Under the pieces are notes generated by a model, which made no database searches, was not told where the DNA came from, and saw only the letters and a program-made list of their open reading frames with translations. This document shows, in pieces, positions 1 to 10,829 of a DNA stretch of 64,000 bases (position 1 is the stretch's first letter; every line of letters starts with the position of its first letter). The DNA is from Rhinopithecus roxellana (lineage: Eukaryota > Chordata > Mammalia > Primates > Cercopithecidae), in contig NC_044565.1 in assembly GCF_007565055.1 (NCBI RefSeq), positions 39,455,711 through 39,519,710 of the forward strand, written 5' to 3'. The translations under genes and the position numbers were made by a program.

Positions 1-367
1 TGAGAAAAGGCCCCAGTAAAAAACTCAAGGGATGCAAAAACTGTGTACAAAAGCACTAACTGAAGTATTATCTACAAGAAAGTCTAGAAACAATCCAATT
101 GTGTTCTAAACAATATGGTATGGCAATATAATATTAAAGTCATCATAAATAAATACTATGAAAAAAGTTTTCTCTAAAAAAATTACTAAAACTATAGAAA
201 CGTAAATTTCTGAAACCAAACATTTATGATCTAACACATTCTGACAGCAGGATAATGAAAATAAGGTTTGTTCCCAGAAAACCTATGACAGAATTGTCTA
301 TATGTGAGTATAAAAATCAGATAATTCATACATTATGACTGTTTACTAAATAAAAATAAACATACGT
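1..367. other. unique AT-rich intronic DNA
   Basis: No repeat family or coding frame is recognised. By position it lies deep in COMMD1 intron 1. Confidence 0.6.
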
Positions 368-657
368 GGCCGGGCAAGGTAGCTCACATCTGTATTCCCA
401 GCACTTTGGGAGGCCAAAGTGGGTGGCTCATTTGCGGTAGGAGTTCGAGACCAGCCTGGCCAATATGGTGAAACTTTGTCTCTACTAAAAATACAAAAAT
501 TAGCTGGGCGGTAGTGGCGTGGATCCCAGTTATTTGGGAGGCTGAGGCAGGAGAATCGCTTGAGCCTGGGAGGCAGAGGTTGCAATGAGCCAAGATCACG
601 CCCCTGCACTCCAGTCTGGGTGATGGAGTGACTCTGTTTCAAAAAATAAAAAAAACA
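368..657 (+). mobile_element. Alu (old S/J-like), full length
   Basis: Complete dimer from 'ggccgggcaagg' to a short A-rich tail. Many CpG-site changes suggest an older copy. A second Alu follows head-to-tail. Confidence 0.93.
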
Positions 658-950
658 GGGACAGGATGTGGTGCTCATGCCTGTAATCCCAGTACTTTGG
701 GAGGCCGAGGTGTGTGGATCACGAGGTCAGGAGTTCAAGACCAGCCTGGCCAAGATGGTGAAACCCTGTCTCTACTAAAAATACAAAAATTAGCCGGGTG
801 CAGTGGCAGGCGCCTGTAATCTCAACTACCCCAGAGGCTGAGGCAGGAGAATCGCTTGAACCCAGGAAGTGGAGGTTGCAGTGAGCTGAGATCGTGCCAC
901 TGCACTCTAGCCTGGGTGACAAAGCTAGACTCTATCTCAAAAAACAAAAA
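658..950 (+). mobile_element. Alu S-like, full length
   Basis: Starts directly in the tail of the preceding Alu ('acaggatgtggtgctc') and ends in an A-rich tail with 'aataataaaataa'. Confidence 0.92.
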
Positions 951-1491
951 ATAATAAAATAACATAGGTATTAACAAAGACTAGGAAAAAATTGTTAAAA
1001 TGAAAATTATTTTGGTAGGAAAATGGAATTTGGATATCTAATCTTTCACCAAAATGGTCATAAATGCATTTGTTATAGGTCTGCATGCTTCCAACTATAG
1101 TATAAGCCAGTCTTCATGATTTTCAGCAATTTAATTTTGTTGCTACTCAGTTGATGTAGGGCATTGTGCACACGTGTGTATACATATGTGAGTGGCTTTT
1201 CCATGGAAAAGAAAGCAAGGTATCCTCATTGCTCCAAAAGGCTTAAAGAAACAAAAACAAACCAACAAACATAGAAATATGTGTTCTGTACAAGCAGTAG
1301 TGATGAGGGGAAAAATATTCAGATTTTAGATGCCCTCACAGCTTCATCAAAGCAACCAACAGTAACTTCCAAAGTGGCTAGAAAAGCTTGCATCTACCAA
1401 TGAACCTGAGGGTGCTAACCTGAGTAGCAAACACCTACTGGTCTGCATTTGTTTTGTTCAAATTTTTCCAAGCATTTGAAAACACAATATA
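951..1491. other. unique intronic DNA
   Basis: AT-rich, no recognised repeat or frame. A short alternating purine-pyrimidine stretch ('cacacgtgtgtatacatatg') lies near 1169-1188. Confidence 0.55.
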
Positions 1492-1790
1492 GGCCGGGTG
1501 CAATGGCTCACGCCTGTAATCCCAGCACTTTGGGAAGCCGAGGCAGGTGATCACCTGAACTCGGGAGTTCGAGACCAGCCTGACCAACATGGAGAAACCC
1601 CATCTCTACTAAAATACAAAAATTAGCCAGGCATGATGGTGCATGCCTGTAATCCCAGCTACTCGGGAGGCTGAGGCAGAAGAATTGCTTGAATCCAGGA
1701 GGCAGATGTTGTGGTGAGCCGAGATCGCGCCATTACACTCCAGCCTGGGCAACAAGAGCAAAACTTCATCTCAAAAAAAAAAGAAAGAAA
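1492..1790 (+). mobile_element. AluS-like with target duplication
   Basis: Full-length dimer. 'gaaaacacaata' precedes the head and recurs after the A-tail, a clear target-site duplication. Confidence 0.95.
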
Positions 1791-1802
1791 ACACAATACA
1801 GA

Positions 1803-2012
1803 AAACGGGGTTTGTGGACACAAAGAGGGGAAAACAACACATGCTGGGGCCTATCAGATGGTAGAGAGCCGGAGGAGGAAGAGGATCAGGAAAAATAACT
1901 AAAGGGTACTAGGCTTAATACCTGGGTGATGAAATAATCTGTACAACAAATCCCCATGACACAAGTTTACCGATGTAACAAATCTTCACATGTACCCCTG
2001 AACTTAAAATGA
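1803..2012 (+). mobile_element. L1 primate-type 3' UTR fragment
   Basis: The segment with 'acatgctggggcctatcag' and ending 'cacatgtacccctgaactta' matches the primate L1 3' UTR. It is strongly 5'-truncated and carries no coding part. Confidence 0.85.
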
Positions 2013-2049
2013 GAAATATTTCATCTGTTTTCAAATGCCGCTAATAATG

Positions 2050-2146
2050 CTCATCTTAAATGACAGTCACAAGATTCAAATGAGAAAATATTCTAAAGGA
2101 TGCAATAGTACTAAGCACACTGTAGGCACTCAAGAAACATTTTTTT
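2050..2146 (+). mobile_element. MIR SINE remnant
   Basis: Diverged MIR 3' half: 'caaatgagaaaatattc' followed by 'actaagcacactgtaggcac' and 'tcaagaaaca', in the usual MIR order. Confidence 0.6.
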
Positions 2147-2448
2147 CTCCTTTCCCTCACTTAGGGTTATTCCATGTGTAGTTCTCTGCTTTTCCAAGGG
2201 CAAATAATGCTTTGCAAATCTTTATTTACAACTCTTAACAGAAATGAAGAAAAGAGTTTGGATTATTAGAGAACGGATTTAACAATAAACTCAAATTCCT
2301 AAAATAGAAAGAATAGTTTGCTTGTGTTTTTATGTCAAAGAAACTCAATAAAACACTGGCAGATGGCATGCCCTTTTCCTTTCTTTATAAGTTTCCTCTT
2401 GTTGGTTTGTCTTTGTTTTAAGACAAAGATTTTATAGACTATTGCACA

Positions 2449-2452
<4 letters not shown>

Positions 2453-2480
<28 letters not shown>

Positions 2481-2758
2481 ACAGAGTCTCGCTCTGTCAC
2501 CCAGGCTGAAGTGCAGTGGCCGGATCTCAGCTCACTGCAAGCTCCGCCTCCCGGGTTTACGCCATTCTCCTGCCTCAGCCTCCGGAGTAGCTGGGACTAC
2601 AGGCATCCGCCACCTCGCCCGGCTAGTTTTTTGTATTTTTAGTAGAGACGGGGTTTCACCATATTAGCCAGGATGGTCTCGATCTCCTGACCTCGTGATC
2701 CGCCCGTCTCGGCCTCCCAAAGTGCTGGGATTACAGGCTTGAGCCACCGCGCCCGGCC
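2453..2758 (-). mobile_element. AluY, Old World monkey type
   Basis: Long T-tail, then reverse-complement AluY ending 'gcgcccggcc'. 'tgcacataatttt' flanks both ends as target duplication. Carries the monkey-type 'aggcttgagcc' and 'ctagt' variants. Confidence 0.95.
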
Positions 2759-3111
2759 TGCACATAATTTTTTTTAATGAAAAAAAAGGAGACAAAGATC
2801 CCAGCTAACATTAATTTCTGCAGATTCCAACTTAACCAGCAATGGGGTCAATCCAAAAACTGAACTAAGCATCTTAGGCAAAAAACAGAAAACCACAGCC
2901 ACAGAAAAGACTGAAAATTCTATTCTTATAAAGAAAAGATAAGACTTTACTCAAATTAGATGGCAATATTTTAGTTATAAAGCTATATAGTTTCATGGAG
3001 TTGATGGGGTACAGGAAGTGCTACCCCAAAATATGTCATCTAGGCATTTTAGAAAACAGAAGCAGAAAGACCACTCTCATAAACCACGCCCAAAGTCTCC
3101 AATGAAGCAGG

Positions 3112-3218
3112 TCATAAAACCTACACCTGTAATCCCTGATACTCGGAAGGCTCAGGTGAGCTTTAAACACCCCACTGCACTCTTGGGCAACAAGCGAGAC
3201 TACATCTGTTAAAAAAAT
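3112..3218 (+). mobile_element. Alu right-arm fragment, diverged
   Basis: 'cctacacctgtaatccctg' through 'cactgcactcttgggcaaca' and an A-run resemble a decayed Alu with an internal deletion. Confidence 0.7.
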
Positions 3219-3295
3219 TTTACACACATGTACACTCATACACACACACACCCATCTTCCTTCAGTTAAAAGTATGCACTTTCTTGCCGGGTGTG

Positions 3296-3584
3296 GTGGC
3301 TCACGCCTGTAACCCCAGCACTTTGGGAGGCCGAGGCGGGCAGATCACAAGGTCAGGAGTTCGAGACCATCCTGGCCAACATGGTGAAAACCCATCTCTA
3401 CTAAAACACAAAAAATTAGCTGGGCATGGTGGCATGCATCTGTGGTCCCAGCTACTCAGGAGGCTGAGGCAGGGGAATTGCTTGAACCCAGGAGGCGAAG
3501 GTGGCAGTGACCTGAGATCACGCCACTGCATGCCAGCTTGGTGACAGAGCAAGACAGTATCTCAAAAAAACAAAACAAAAAAAA
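3296..3584 (+). mobile_element. AluS-like with target duplication
   Basis: Full dimer. 'agtatgcactttctt' upstream and 'agtatgtaccttcttt' downstream are a slightly decayed target duplication. Confidence 0.94.
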
Positions 3585-3617
3585 GTATGTACCTTCTTTC
3601 AAGTAAAAGTTACATGG

Positions 3618-3920
3618 GGCCGGGCGCACAGTGGCTCACGCCTGTAATCCCAGCACTTTGGGAGGCCAAGGCGACAGATCACAAAGTCAGGAGTTCAAGA
3701 CCAGCCTGGCCAACATGGTGAAACCCCGTCTCTACCAAAAATACAAAAAACTAGCCAGGCGTGGTGGCACACACCTGTAATCCCAGCTACTTGTGAGGCT
3801 GAGGCAGGAGAATTGCTTGTACCCAGGAGGCAGGGGTTGCAATGAGCCAAGATCGCGCCACTGCACTCCAGCCTGGGCAACAGAGTGAGACTCCATCTCA
3901 AAAAAAAAAAAAAAAAAAAA
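3618..3920 (+). mobile_element. AluS-like, full length
   Basis: Full dimer with a 3-nt insertion in the head ('cgggcgcacagtgg') and an A-tail of about 21. Confidence 0.94.
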
Positions 3921-4177
3921 TCACAAGGAATTTTGAGGTGCTAATATTTAATGCATCTGTACAATTATTTTATCTACTATATGTGATATTATAACCAAGT
4001 TGTCTGATACAGATCTGTGGAATGGAATTCAGTCAAGAAATAACCAATCCATTTTCAACAAAGCTGATAAGGCAATTCAATGGGCGAATGGATAGTCTCT
4101 TGGACAAATGGGCCTGGGACAACTGTGTACCAACATTCGAAGAGTATAAATTAGACCTTGTTTCTCAACTTTTCTTT

Positions 4178-4484
4178 TCTTTTTTTTTTTTTTTTTTTTT
4201 TTTGAGGTGGAGTCTCGCTCTGTCGCCCGGACTGGAGTGCAGTGGCCGGATCTCAGCTCACTGCAAGCTCCGCCTCCTGGGTTTGCGCCATTCTCCCGCC
4301 TCAGCCTCCCGAGTAGCTGGGACTACAGGCGCCCGCCACCTCGCCCGGCTAGCTTTTGTATTTTTAGTAGAGACGGGGGTTTCACTGTGTTAGCCAGGAT
4401 GGTCTCGATCTCCTGACCTTGTGATCCGCCCGTCTCGGCCTCCCAAAGTGCTGGGATTACAGGCTTGAGCCACCGCGCCCGGCC
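4178..4484 (-). mobile_element. AluY, Old World monkey type
   Basis: Inserted in the old L1. 'tttctcaactttt' lies before the T-tail and again after 'gcgcccggcc', a perfect target duplication. Confidence 0.96.
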
Positions 4485-4661
4485 GTTTCTCAACTTTTCA
4501 TTGTTGCATCCCTAAGGAATATTTCTAGACATTTTTAACCTAATTTTGCCTTCCCTCATGAAACGGTAATACCACAGATAAACTGTGTATCTGTTTATGT
4601 AATAGATATACTCAGGCTTTATATGTAAAAACAGTAATATTCTTTCATTCCCTAAGAATCA

Positions 4662-4959
4662 GGCCAGGCACAGTGGCTGACACCTGTAATCCCAGCACTT
4701 TGGGAGGCCAAGGCGGGTGGATCACCTGAAGTCAGGAGTTGGAGAACAGCCTAGCCAACACGGTGAAACCTCGTCTTTACTAAAAATACAAAAAATTAGC
4801 CGGGCGTGGTGGCGGGCGCCTGTAATCCCAGCTACTCAGGTGGCTGAGGCAGGAGAGTCACTTGAACCCGGGAGGCGGAGGTTGCAGTGAGCTGAGGTCG
4901 TGCCATCACACTCCAACCTGGGCGACAAGAGCAAAACTCCATCTCAAAAAAAAAAAAAA
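4662..4959 (+). mobile_element. AluS-like, full length
   Basis: Full dimer from 'ggccaggcacagtggctg' to an A-tail, inserted in the old L1. Confidence 0.94.
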
Positions 4960-5225
4960 GTCAATTCTTGTCCCTGTTAAGAATGCATGAAAATTGTAAC
5001 TCACACACATACAAACTCAAAATGAATCAAAGACAAAAAGTAAAAGCTAAAATTCTAAAGCTTATAGAAAAAAAAACAGAACTCTTTGAAAGCTTTGGTT
5101 AGCAAAGAATTCTTAGATACAACACCAAAAGCACAACCAATAAAATGACACACTGATAAACTGTACTTCGTCAACACTGAAAATTTATGCAGTTCAAAAG
5201 AAAAGATGAAGTTAAAAAATGAAAA

Positions 5226-5312
5226 AACCCAGGTACAGTTGCACATGCCTGTAGTCCCAGCTACTAGGTACTAGGGAGGCTGGGGTGGGAGGATCACTAG
5301 AGAGACAGAGGA
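5226..5312 (+). mobile_element. Alu fragment running into purine repeat
   Basis: 'acatgcctgtagtcccagct' through 'gggaggatcactag' is the middle of an Alu-like monomer. The expected tail is replaced by a long GGA-rich tract. Confidence 0.7.
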
Positions 5313-5522
5313 ATGGGAAAGAGGAGAGGGAGTGAGGGGAGGGGCAGGGTTGGAAGGGATGGGAGGAAGGAGAAGGAAGGGAGGGATGGAGAGAGGAGGG
5401 GTGGGAAGGGGAGGTGTGGGAGGGAGGGGAAAAGAGCAGGGAGGGAGGGGAGGAAATGGGAGGGAGGGAGAAAGGAAGGAAGGTAAGGAGGGAAAGGAAG
5501 GCAGACAGACAAGACAAGCCTC
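5290..5522. repeat. GGGA/GGAA-rich polypurine tract
   Basis: About 230 bases almost purely purine on the + strand, with many GGG and GGGG runs a few bases apart. The complement is a polypyrimidine strand. It grew at the end of an Alu fragment. Long open frames through it are low-complexity artefacts. Confidence 0.9.
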
Positions 5523-5590
5523 AGATAGGGAGAAAATATTTGTAAATTATGTATCAATCTGATAAAAGACTAATATCCAGAATATATTTT

Positions 5591-5887
5591 CTTTTTTTTT
5601 TTTTTTTTTTTTTGAGGCGGAGTCTCGTTCCGTAGCCCAGTGGCCAGATCTCAGCTCACTACAAGCTCCGCCTCCCGGGTTTACGCCATTCTCCTGCCTC
5701 AGCCTCCCAAGTAGCTGGGACTACAGGCGCCTGCCACCTCGCCCGGCTAGTTTTTTTTTTGTATTTTTTAGTAGAGACGGGGTTTCACCGTGTTAGCCAG
5801 GATGGTCTCGATCTCCTGACCTCGTGATCCGCCCGTCTCGGCCTCCCAAAGTGCTGGGATTACAGGCTTGAGCCACCGCGCCCGGCC
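5591..5887 (-). mobile_element. AluY, Old World monkey type, small internal deletion
   Basis: 'cagaatatatttt' flanks both ends. The region after 'gagtctcgttccgtagcccag' lacks about 13 bases normally present near the 3' end of the element. Confidence 0.95.
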
Positions 5888-5920
5888 CAGAATATATTTT
5901 CTTAAAAAGCTTTAATATAG

Positions 5921-6078
5921 CCAGGATTGGTGGTACATACCTAATATCCCAGCTACTCAGGAGGCTAAGATAGGAGGATCCCCTGAGCCCAGGGAGGTTG
6001 AGGCTGCAGTGATCCATGACTGCACCACTGGGCAACAGAGTGAGACCCTGTCTCAAAAAAAATAAATAAATAAAAATA
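5921..6078 (+). mobile_element. Alu monomer-like fragment
   Basis: A single-arm Alu: 'agccaggattggtggtacat' to 'gtgagaccctgtctc' with an AAAT-rich tail. Confidence 0.8.
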
Positions 6079-6129
6079 AAACTCTAATAACAATGCAAAT
6101 GACCCTAATTTTAAATAGGCAAAACATTT

Positions 6130-6290
6130 ACTTTTTATTTTTTATCTTTTATCTTTTGTAGATCGGTGTCTCACTATGTTGCCCAGACTCGTTGAGAAAC
6201 TCCTGGCAATCCTCAACCTCAACTCTAGCAATCCTCCTGCCTCAGCCTTCCAAAGTGCTGGGATTACTGACATGAGCCACCACGCCCAGC
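6130..6290 (-). mobile_element. Alu monomer-like fragment
   Basis: Reverse monomer ending 'gagccaccacgcccagc', with a diverged T-rich 'ttttatctttt' tail. Confidence 0.8.
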
Positions 6291-6394
6291 AGCAAAACAT
6301 TTAAATAGACATTTCACCAAAGAAATATGGGAATAATTAATAAGCACGTAAACAGAACTCGGTCATTAGAGATGTGGAAATAAGTAATTCAAAA

Positions 6395-7257
6395 TCTCAG
6401 CTGCTGGAACGCCAAATTATTTGGAGCCTTAAAGTCATGTGATTTATAGGGCTTAAGTCACATGACAAGTAGCTATAACCGAGGCAGCTGCAAACCTGTT
6501 TCTTTGATTATACTATCCTTTATCTTTACCTACAGTTTATAAAATGTTGCAAATGACTAAAAGATACCAAGGAAGACTCCTCTCTTCACTGTTGATCTTC
6601 ATTATAGATTAACTTCCCTCTTACCCTTCTCACACAAAAAATTCATGACTATCACACTAAGAGAGAATGTTAAATACATTATTTTAAATTGGAAGGAAAA
6701 TGAAAACCAGCTATAAAGAAAACAAAACAAGCCATGGGAGGGAAAAATGCAAAATGTAACTAATTAAATTGCTATAACTCATAAACCAGCCTTGTATAGA
6801 AAATACTATACTCTACCAAACTTCGTTTTCTGCCTATATAAGCAAAAACTTACTTCAGAGCACTGACTCCATTTCTCTGGAGTCTCCTGGACAGCCATTC
6901 CCAGCTTTTCACTTGAACAAACTCTTCTTATTTTGAGACAGAGTCTCACTCTGTCGCCCAGAGTGGAGTACAGTGGCACAATATCGGCTCACTGCAACCT
7001 CCGTCTCCGGCGTTCAAGTGATTCTCCTGCCTCAGCCTCCCAAGTAGTTGGGATTACAGGTGCCTGCCACTATGCCCAGCTAATTTTTTGTATTTTTAGT
7101 AGAGACAGGGTTTCACCATGTTGGCCAGGCTGGTCTCAAACTCCTGACCTTGTTATTCACCCGCCTTCGCCTCCCAAAGAGCTGGGATTACGGGTGTTAG
7201 CCACCACACCCGGCCTAAATAAACTCTTTAAAGTGGATTTTGATTATTTCAGGTTGC
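6395..7257 (+). mobile_element. LTR-like insert in the old L1
   Basis: Non-L1 block between two L1 pieces. It has a TATA-like 'cctatataagc' near 6833 and ends in an LTR-like 'aaataaactctttaaag' and 'gattatttcaggtt' after the Alu that splits it. The family is not assigned; a solo LTR is the best reading. Confidence 0.5.
6928..7215 (-). mobile_element. AluS-like
   Basis: Reverse dimer ending 'cacacccggcc' with almost no T-tail. 'aaactctt' recurs on both sides as a short target duplication. Confidence 0.92.
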
Positions 7258-7476
7258 TAGAGAAATGCAAATAAAAACTATAATGATACAGCTACTATGT
7301 AACCCACAAAAATTAAAAATTAAAAATTATTTTAAAACTATGAGGTAGTACTGCACATCTATTAGAATTATTGGTTTGTGTGTATAGATAGTATGTATAT
7401 GTATTTTCCTACCTCCAAATGGTATTAACCAATTAATAAGAGCTCTATTCTAAATGGCTCAAAGAAAAATAAATGC

Positions 7477-7752
7477 AGCGGGGCACAATGGCTCACACCT
7501 GTAATCCTAGCACTTTGGGAGGCTGAAGTGGGCGGATTGCCTGAGCTCAGGAGTTCGAGACCAGCCTGGGGAACATGGTGAAACTCCGCCTCTACTGAAA
7601 TACAAAAGAAATTATCCGGTGTAGCAGTGTACACATGCAGTCCCAGCTACTCGTGAGGCTGAGGCAGGAGTATCGCTTGAACCTGGGAGGTGGAGGTTGC
7701 AGTGAGCCGAGATTAGAGCAAGACTCAGTCTCTAAAAAAAAAAAAAAAAAGA
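7477..7752 (+). mobile_element. Alu, older copy
   Basis: Head 'gcggggcacaatggctcac' to an A-tail. The right arm lacks the segment between 'gccgagat' and 'agagcaagac'. Confidence 0.92.
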
Positions 7753-7811
7753 AAAAGAAATGCTTACATAAATTAAATAATCCTAAAACTCTCTCAGAAA
7801 CATAAAAACTA

Positions 7812-8095
7812 GGCTGGGTATGGTGGCTCACACCTGTAATCCCAGCACGTTGGGAGGCCGACGCTGGCGGATCACCTGAGGTCAGGAGTTCGAGATCAGC
7901 CTAGTCCACATGGTGAAACCCTGTCTCCACCAAAAATACAAAAATTAGCTGGGCATGGTGGCACGCCCCTGTAATCCCAGCTACTCAGGAGGCTGAGGCA
8001 GGAGAATTACTTAAACTCAGGAGGTTTCAGTGAGCTGAGATCATGCCACTGCACTCCAGCCTAGGCAACACAGCAAGACTCCATCTCAAAAAAAA
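7812..8095 (+). mobile_element. Alu, older copy
   Basis: 'ggctgggtatggtggctcac' to 'ctcaaaaaaaagaaac'. It sits in the old L1. Confidence 0.93.
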
Positions 8096-8334
8096 GAAAC
8101 TAACCCCAGTGTTTTGCAAGTGTTGGCAAGGATCTCAAATAACTGAAACTTTTATGAACTATTGCTAGGAACGCAAAATGGTGCAGTTATCACCATCACT
8201 CCTGCAGTTTATCAGTTTCTTTAAAAGTTGAACATACACTTTCCATATGTTCAACTGTTTCACTCCTAGGTATTTACCTAAGAAAAACAAAAGCACACAG
8301 GGGAACTGAAGTTATCACTTAAATCAGTCTCTCC

Positions 8335-8930
8335 AAAGGCTAGGTAGAGTTTTTATGGAAAATTTGGTGGGCCGGGGGCTAGAGAATGAGTGCTGCTGAC
8401 TGGTTAGGGATGAAATCATAGATTTATGGAAAACGTTCCTTATGGGCTGAGTCTGCCTCTGGGTGGGGCCACAAGACCAGCTGAGTTAAGAGTCATGGTT
8501 CTGGGTGGGGGTCAGTCGGTAGCCAGAAAGTTTGAAAAAATCTCAAAAGACCAATCTTAGGTTCTACATTAGTGATGTTATCTACAGGAGCACTTGGGAA
8601 AGTCACATATCCTGTTGCCTCTGGCCACAGGACTCCTGAGCAGTAAAGGATTATAAAAAGTATGCCTATATTTTAGCAGAATTGAGACCCCTCCCATAAT
8701 CCTAATCTTGTGTCCTTTCATTAGTCTGACAAAAGTGGTTTTTGGTCCCTGAGCAAGGAAGGGGTTAAGTTTTAGGAAAGGAATATTATCCTTGCTTTCA
8801 AGTTAAACTATAAACTAAATTCTTTCAATGGTTAGCTTGGCCATACCCAGGAATGAGCAAAGACAGCTTTGAGGTTAGAACCAAGACAGAGTCAGCCATG
8901 TCAAACTTCTTTTAATGTCACAATTTTGCC
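8335..8930. mobile_element. Unassigned dispersed repeat inside the old L1
   Basis: About 600 bases interrupt the L1 between its ORF2 end and 3' UTR. Phrases such as 'ctataaactaaattctttc' and 'gacagagtcagccatgtc' look like a familiar interspersed, probably LTR-type repeat, but it cannot be named with confidence. No coding frame. Confidence 0.45.
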
Positions 8931-9463
8931 ACGGCAGTTTCACAAAGACATACACAAATAGTCATATAAGCCTTATTATATCATACAATGGACTAATGCT
9001 CAGCAATAAAAAGGAATGAACTATTGATAGAAGAAACATGAATGAATATCAAGAATAATTATGCTGAGTGAAGGTAGCTAGACCAAAAAAGATTATTGTA
9101 CAATTCCATTTATATAAAACTGTAGAATAAGTAAACAAATCTATAGTGACAAAAAGATCACTAGTTTCCTGACAGGAATGGTTTCGGGAGAATCAGAAGG
9201 AGAAATTTTTAAAGGGACACTGGAGAAATTTCCAGTAGTGATGGACATGTTTGCTATCATGTTGATAGTTTTGTGGGTACATTCATATGTCCCTTTATCA
9301 AATTATATGCTTTAAATATGTATAGTTTACTGTATCCCCATTATACGGCAATAAAGCTGTTAAAATAATGAAAGTTCCAGGTAAGAGTTTTAATATAGTT
9401 TAGAAAGATTTCAATATTAGGGGACCTACTTAGATCCACAGAGTTGGAATAAAGATTATTTTA

Positions 9464-9766
9464 GGCCGGGCGCGGTGGCTCAAGCCTGTAATCCCAGCAC
9501 TTTGGGAGGCCGAGACGGGTGGATCGCAAGGTCAGGAGATCGAGACCAACCTAACTAACAGGGCAAAACCCCGTCTCTACTAAAAAATACAAAAAAAACT
9601 AGCCGGGCGAGGTGGCGGGCGCCTGTAGTCCCAGCTACTTGGGAGGCTGAGGCAGGAGAATGGCGTAAACCCGGGAGGCGGAGCTTGCAGTGAGCTGAGA
9701 TCCGGCCACTGCACTCCAGCCTGGGCAACAGAGCGAGACTCCGTCTCAAAAAAAAAAAAAAAAAAA
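9464..9766 (+). mobile_element. AluY, Old World monkey type
   Basis: Head 'ggccgggcgcggtggctcaa'. 'aaagattatttta' flanks both ends. It faces the next Alu tail-to-tail. Confidence 0.96.
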
Positions 9767-9808
9767 GATTATTTTAAAATAAAAGTAATTTGAACTGAAG
9801 ATGCAGAT

Positions 9809-10107
9809 TTTTTTTTTTTTTTTTTTTTTTGAGACAGAGTCTTGTTCTGTCACCCAGGCTAGAGTGCTGTGGCACAATGTCAGCTCACTGCAATCTCCAT
9901 CTCACAGGTTCAAGTGATTCTTGTACCTCAGCATCCCAAGTAGCTAGGACTACAGGCATGCGCCACCATGCCTAATTTTTGTATTTTTAGTAGAGACAAA
10001 GTTTTGCCACATTTGCCAGGCTGGTCTTGAACTCCTGGCCTCAACCTATCTACCCGCCTCCACCTCCCGAAGTGCTGGGATTACAGGGGTAAGCCACTGT
10101 GCCCAGC
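9809..10107 (-). mobile_element. AluS-like
   Basis: T-tail of about 22, reverse dimer ending 'gtgcccagcc'. It is paired tail-to-tail with the AluY at 9464-9766 across about 42 bases. Confidence 0.94.
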
Positions 10108-10317
10108 CGCAGAAAGAAATATTACCTGAATTTCCCTTATCCAGCTTCCCTCTGGAAAACCCAGTTGTCATTAACCCTGTCTCCATGGGAGTTTCCTGGA
10201 ATTCAGCTGCCATAGAGACAGTCTGCCCATTGCCACTGGCAGCAAAAAGGCCAACAGAACCATCTACACCTTCCGATTGAAGCCCTAAATCCCTCTCCTC
10301 CATTTTAAGTTAGTAAA
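10108..10317. other. unique DNA between Alu and Tigger
   Basis: No repeat recognised. An open frame on the minus strand continues into the adjacent Alu and is not supported as a gene. Confidence 0.5.
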
Positions 10318-10829
10318 CAGTAGTTCCTCCTTATCTGCAGTTTTGCTTTCCCTGATTTCAGTTTCCGATGGTCAGTGAAGAACTGAAAATATTAATTGGA
10401 AAATTCCAGAAAGAATTCATAAGTTTTAAATTGTGCGCCAATCTGAGTAGTGTGATGAAGTCTTGCACCCTCCCACTCCTTCCTGACCTGGACATGAATC
10501 TTCCCTTTGTTCTGGGTACCCATGCTGTATATGCTACCCAAGGTCACTTAGTAGTCTTCTCAGTTATCAGGTCAATTATTTCAGTGTCATAGTGCCTGTG
10601 TTAAAGTAATCTTTGTTTTACTTAGTAATGTTCCCAAAGCACAAGAATAGTGATGCTGGCAACTTGGATATGCCAAAGAGAAGTCATAAAGTGCTTCCTT
10701 TAAGTGAAAAAGTGACCTTAGCGTTCCTTGGCCAGGGTTCAGTACTATCAGTGGTTTTGGTCATCCACTGGGCTCTTGGAACATAGGGGAATCCCCTATT
10801 AATGCCCAGAGGATTAGGGGGAACTACTG
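10318..10829 (+). mobile_element. Tigger-type (Tc1/mariner) transposon, internally deleted
   Basis: Both ends carry the same inverted repeat: 'cagtagttcctccttatc' at the left and, read in reverse, 'cagtagttccccctaatc' at the right, with TA beside the right end. A transposase start is still visible at 10628 (MFPKHKNSDAGNLDMPKRSH), but after about 30 codons homology is lost into the 3' end. It is a nonautonomous remnant. The exact Tigger member is not certain. Confidence 0.8.

Larger units (their letters stand above)
3944..9370 (+). mobile_element. Old L1 (L1M-type), ORF2 end and 3' UTR, heavily interrupted
   Basis: Blocks at about 3944-4177, 4960-5220, 5540-5590, 5888-5920, 6079-6130, 6291-6394, 7258-7476, 8096-8334 and 8931-9370 are colinear with the 3' part of an L1. 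They read as the last part of ORF2 (a decayed 'DSLLDKWAWDN' segment near 4090-4130; 'caagtgttggcaaggatctc' near 8120; 'cagcaataaaaaggaatgaa' near 9001) and then 3' UTR. Stops and shifts are frequent, so it is dead. Alus, an LTR and an unassigned insert separate the blocks, which means this L1 is the oldest layer here. Subfamily is not assigned. Confidence 0.75.

Noticed and set aside
4022..4393. 123-codon open frame
   Set aside because: A chimera of an old L1 ORF2 piece and a reverse AluY.
5212..5562. Open frames rich in Gly/Arg or Ser/Pro/Leu
   Set aside because: Artefacts of the polypurine tract and its complement.
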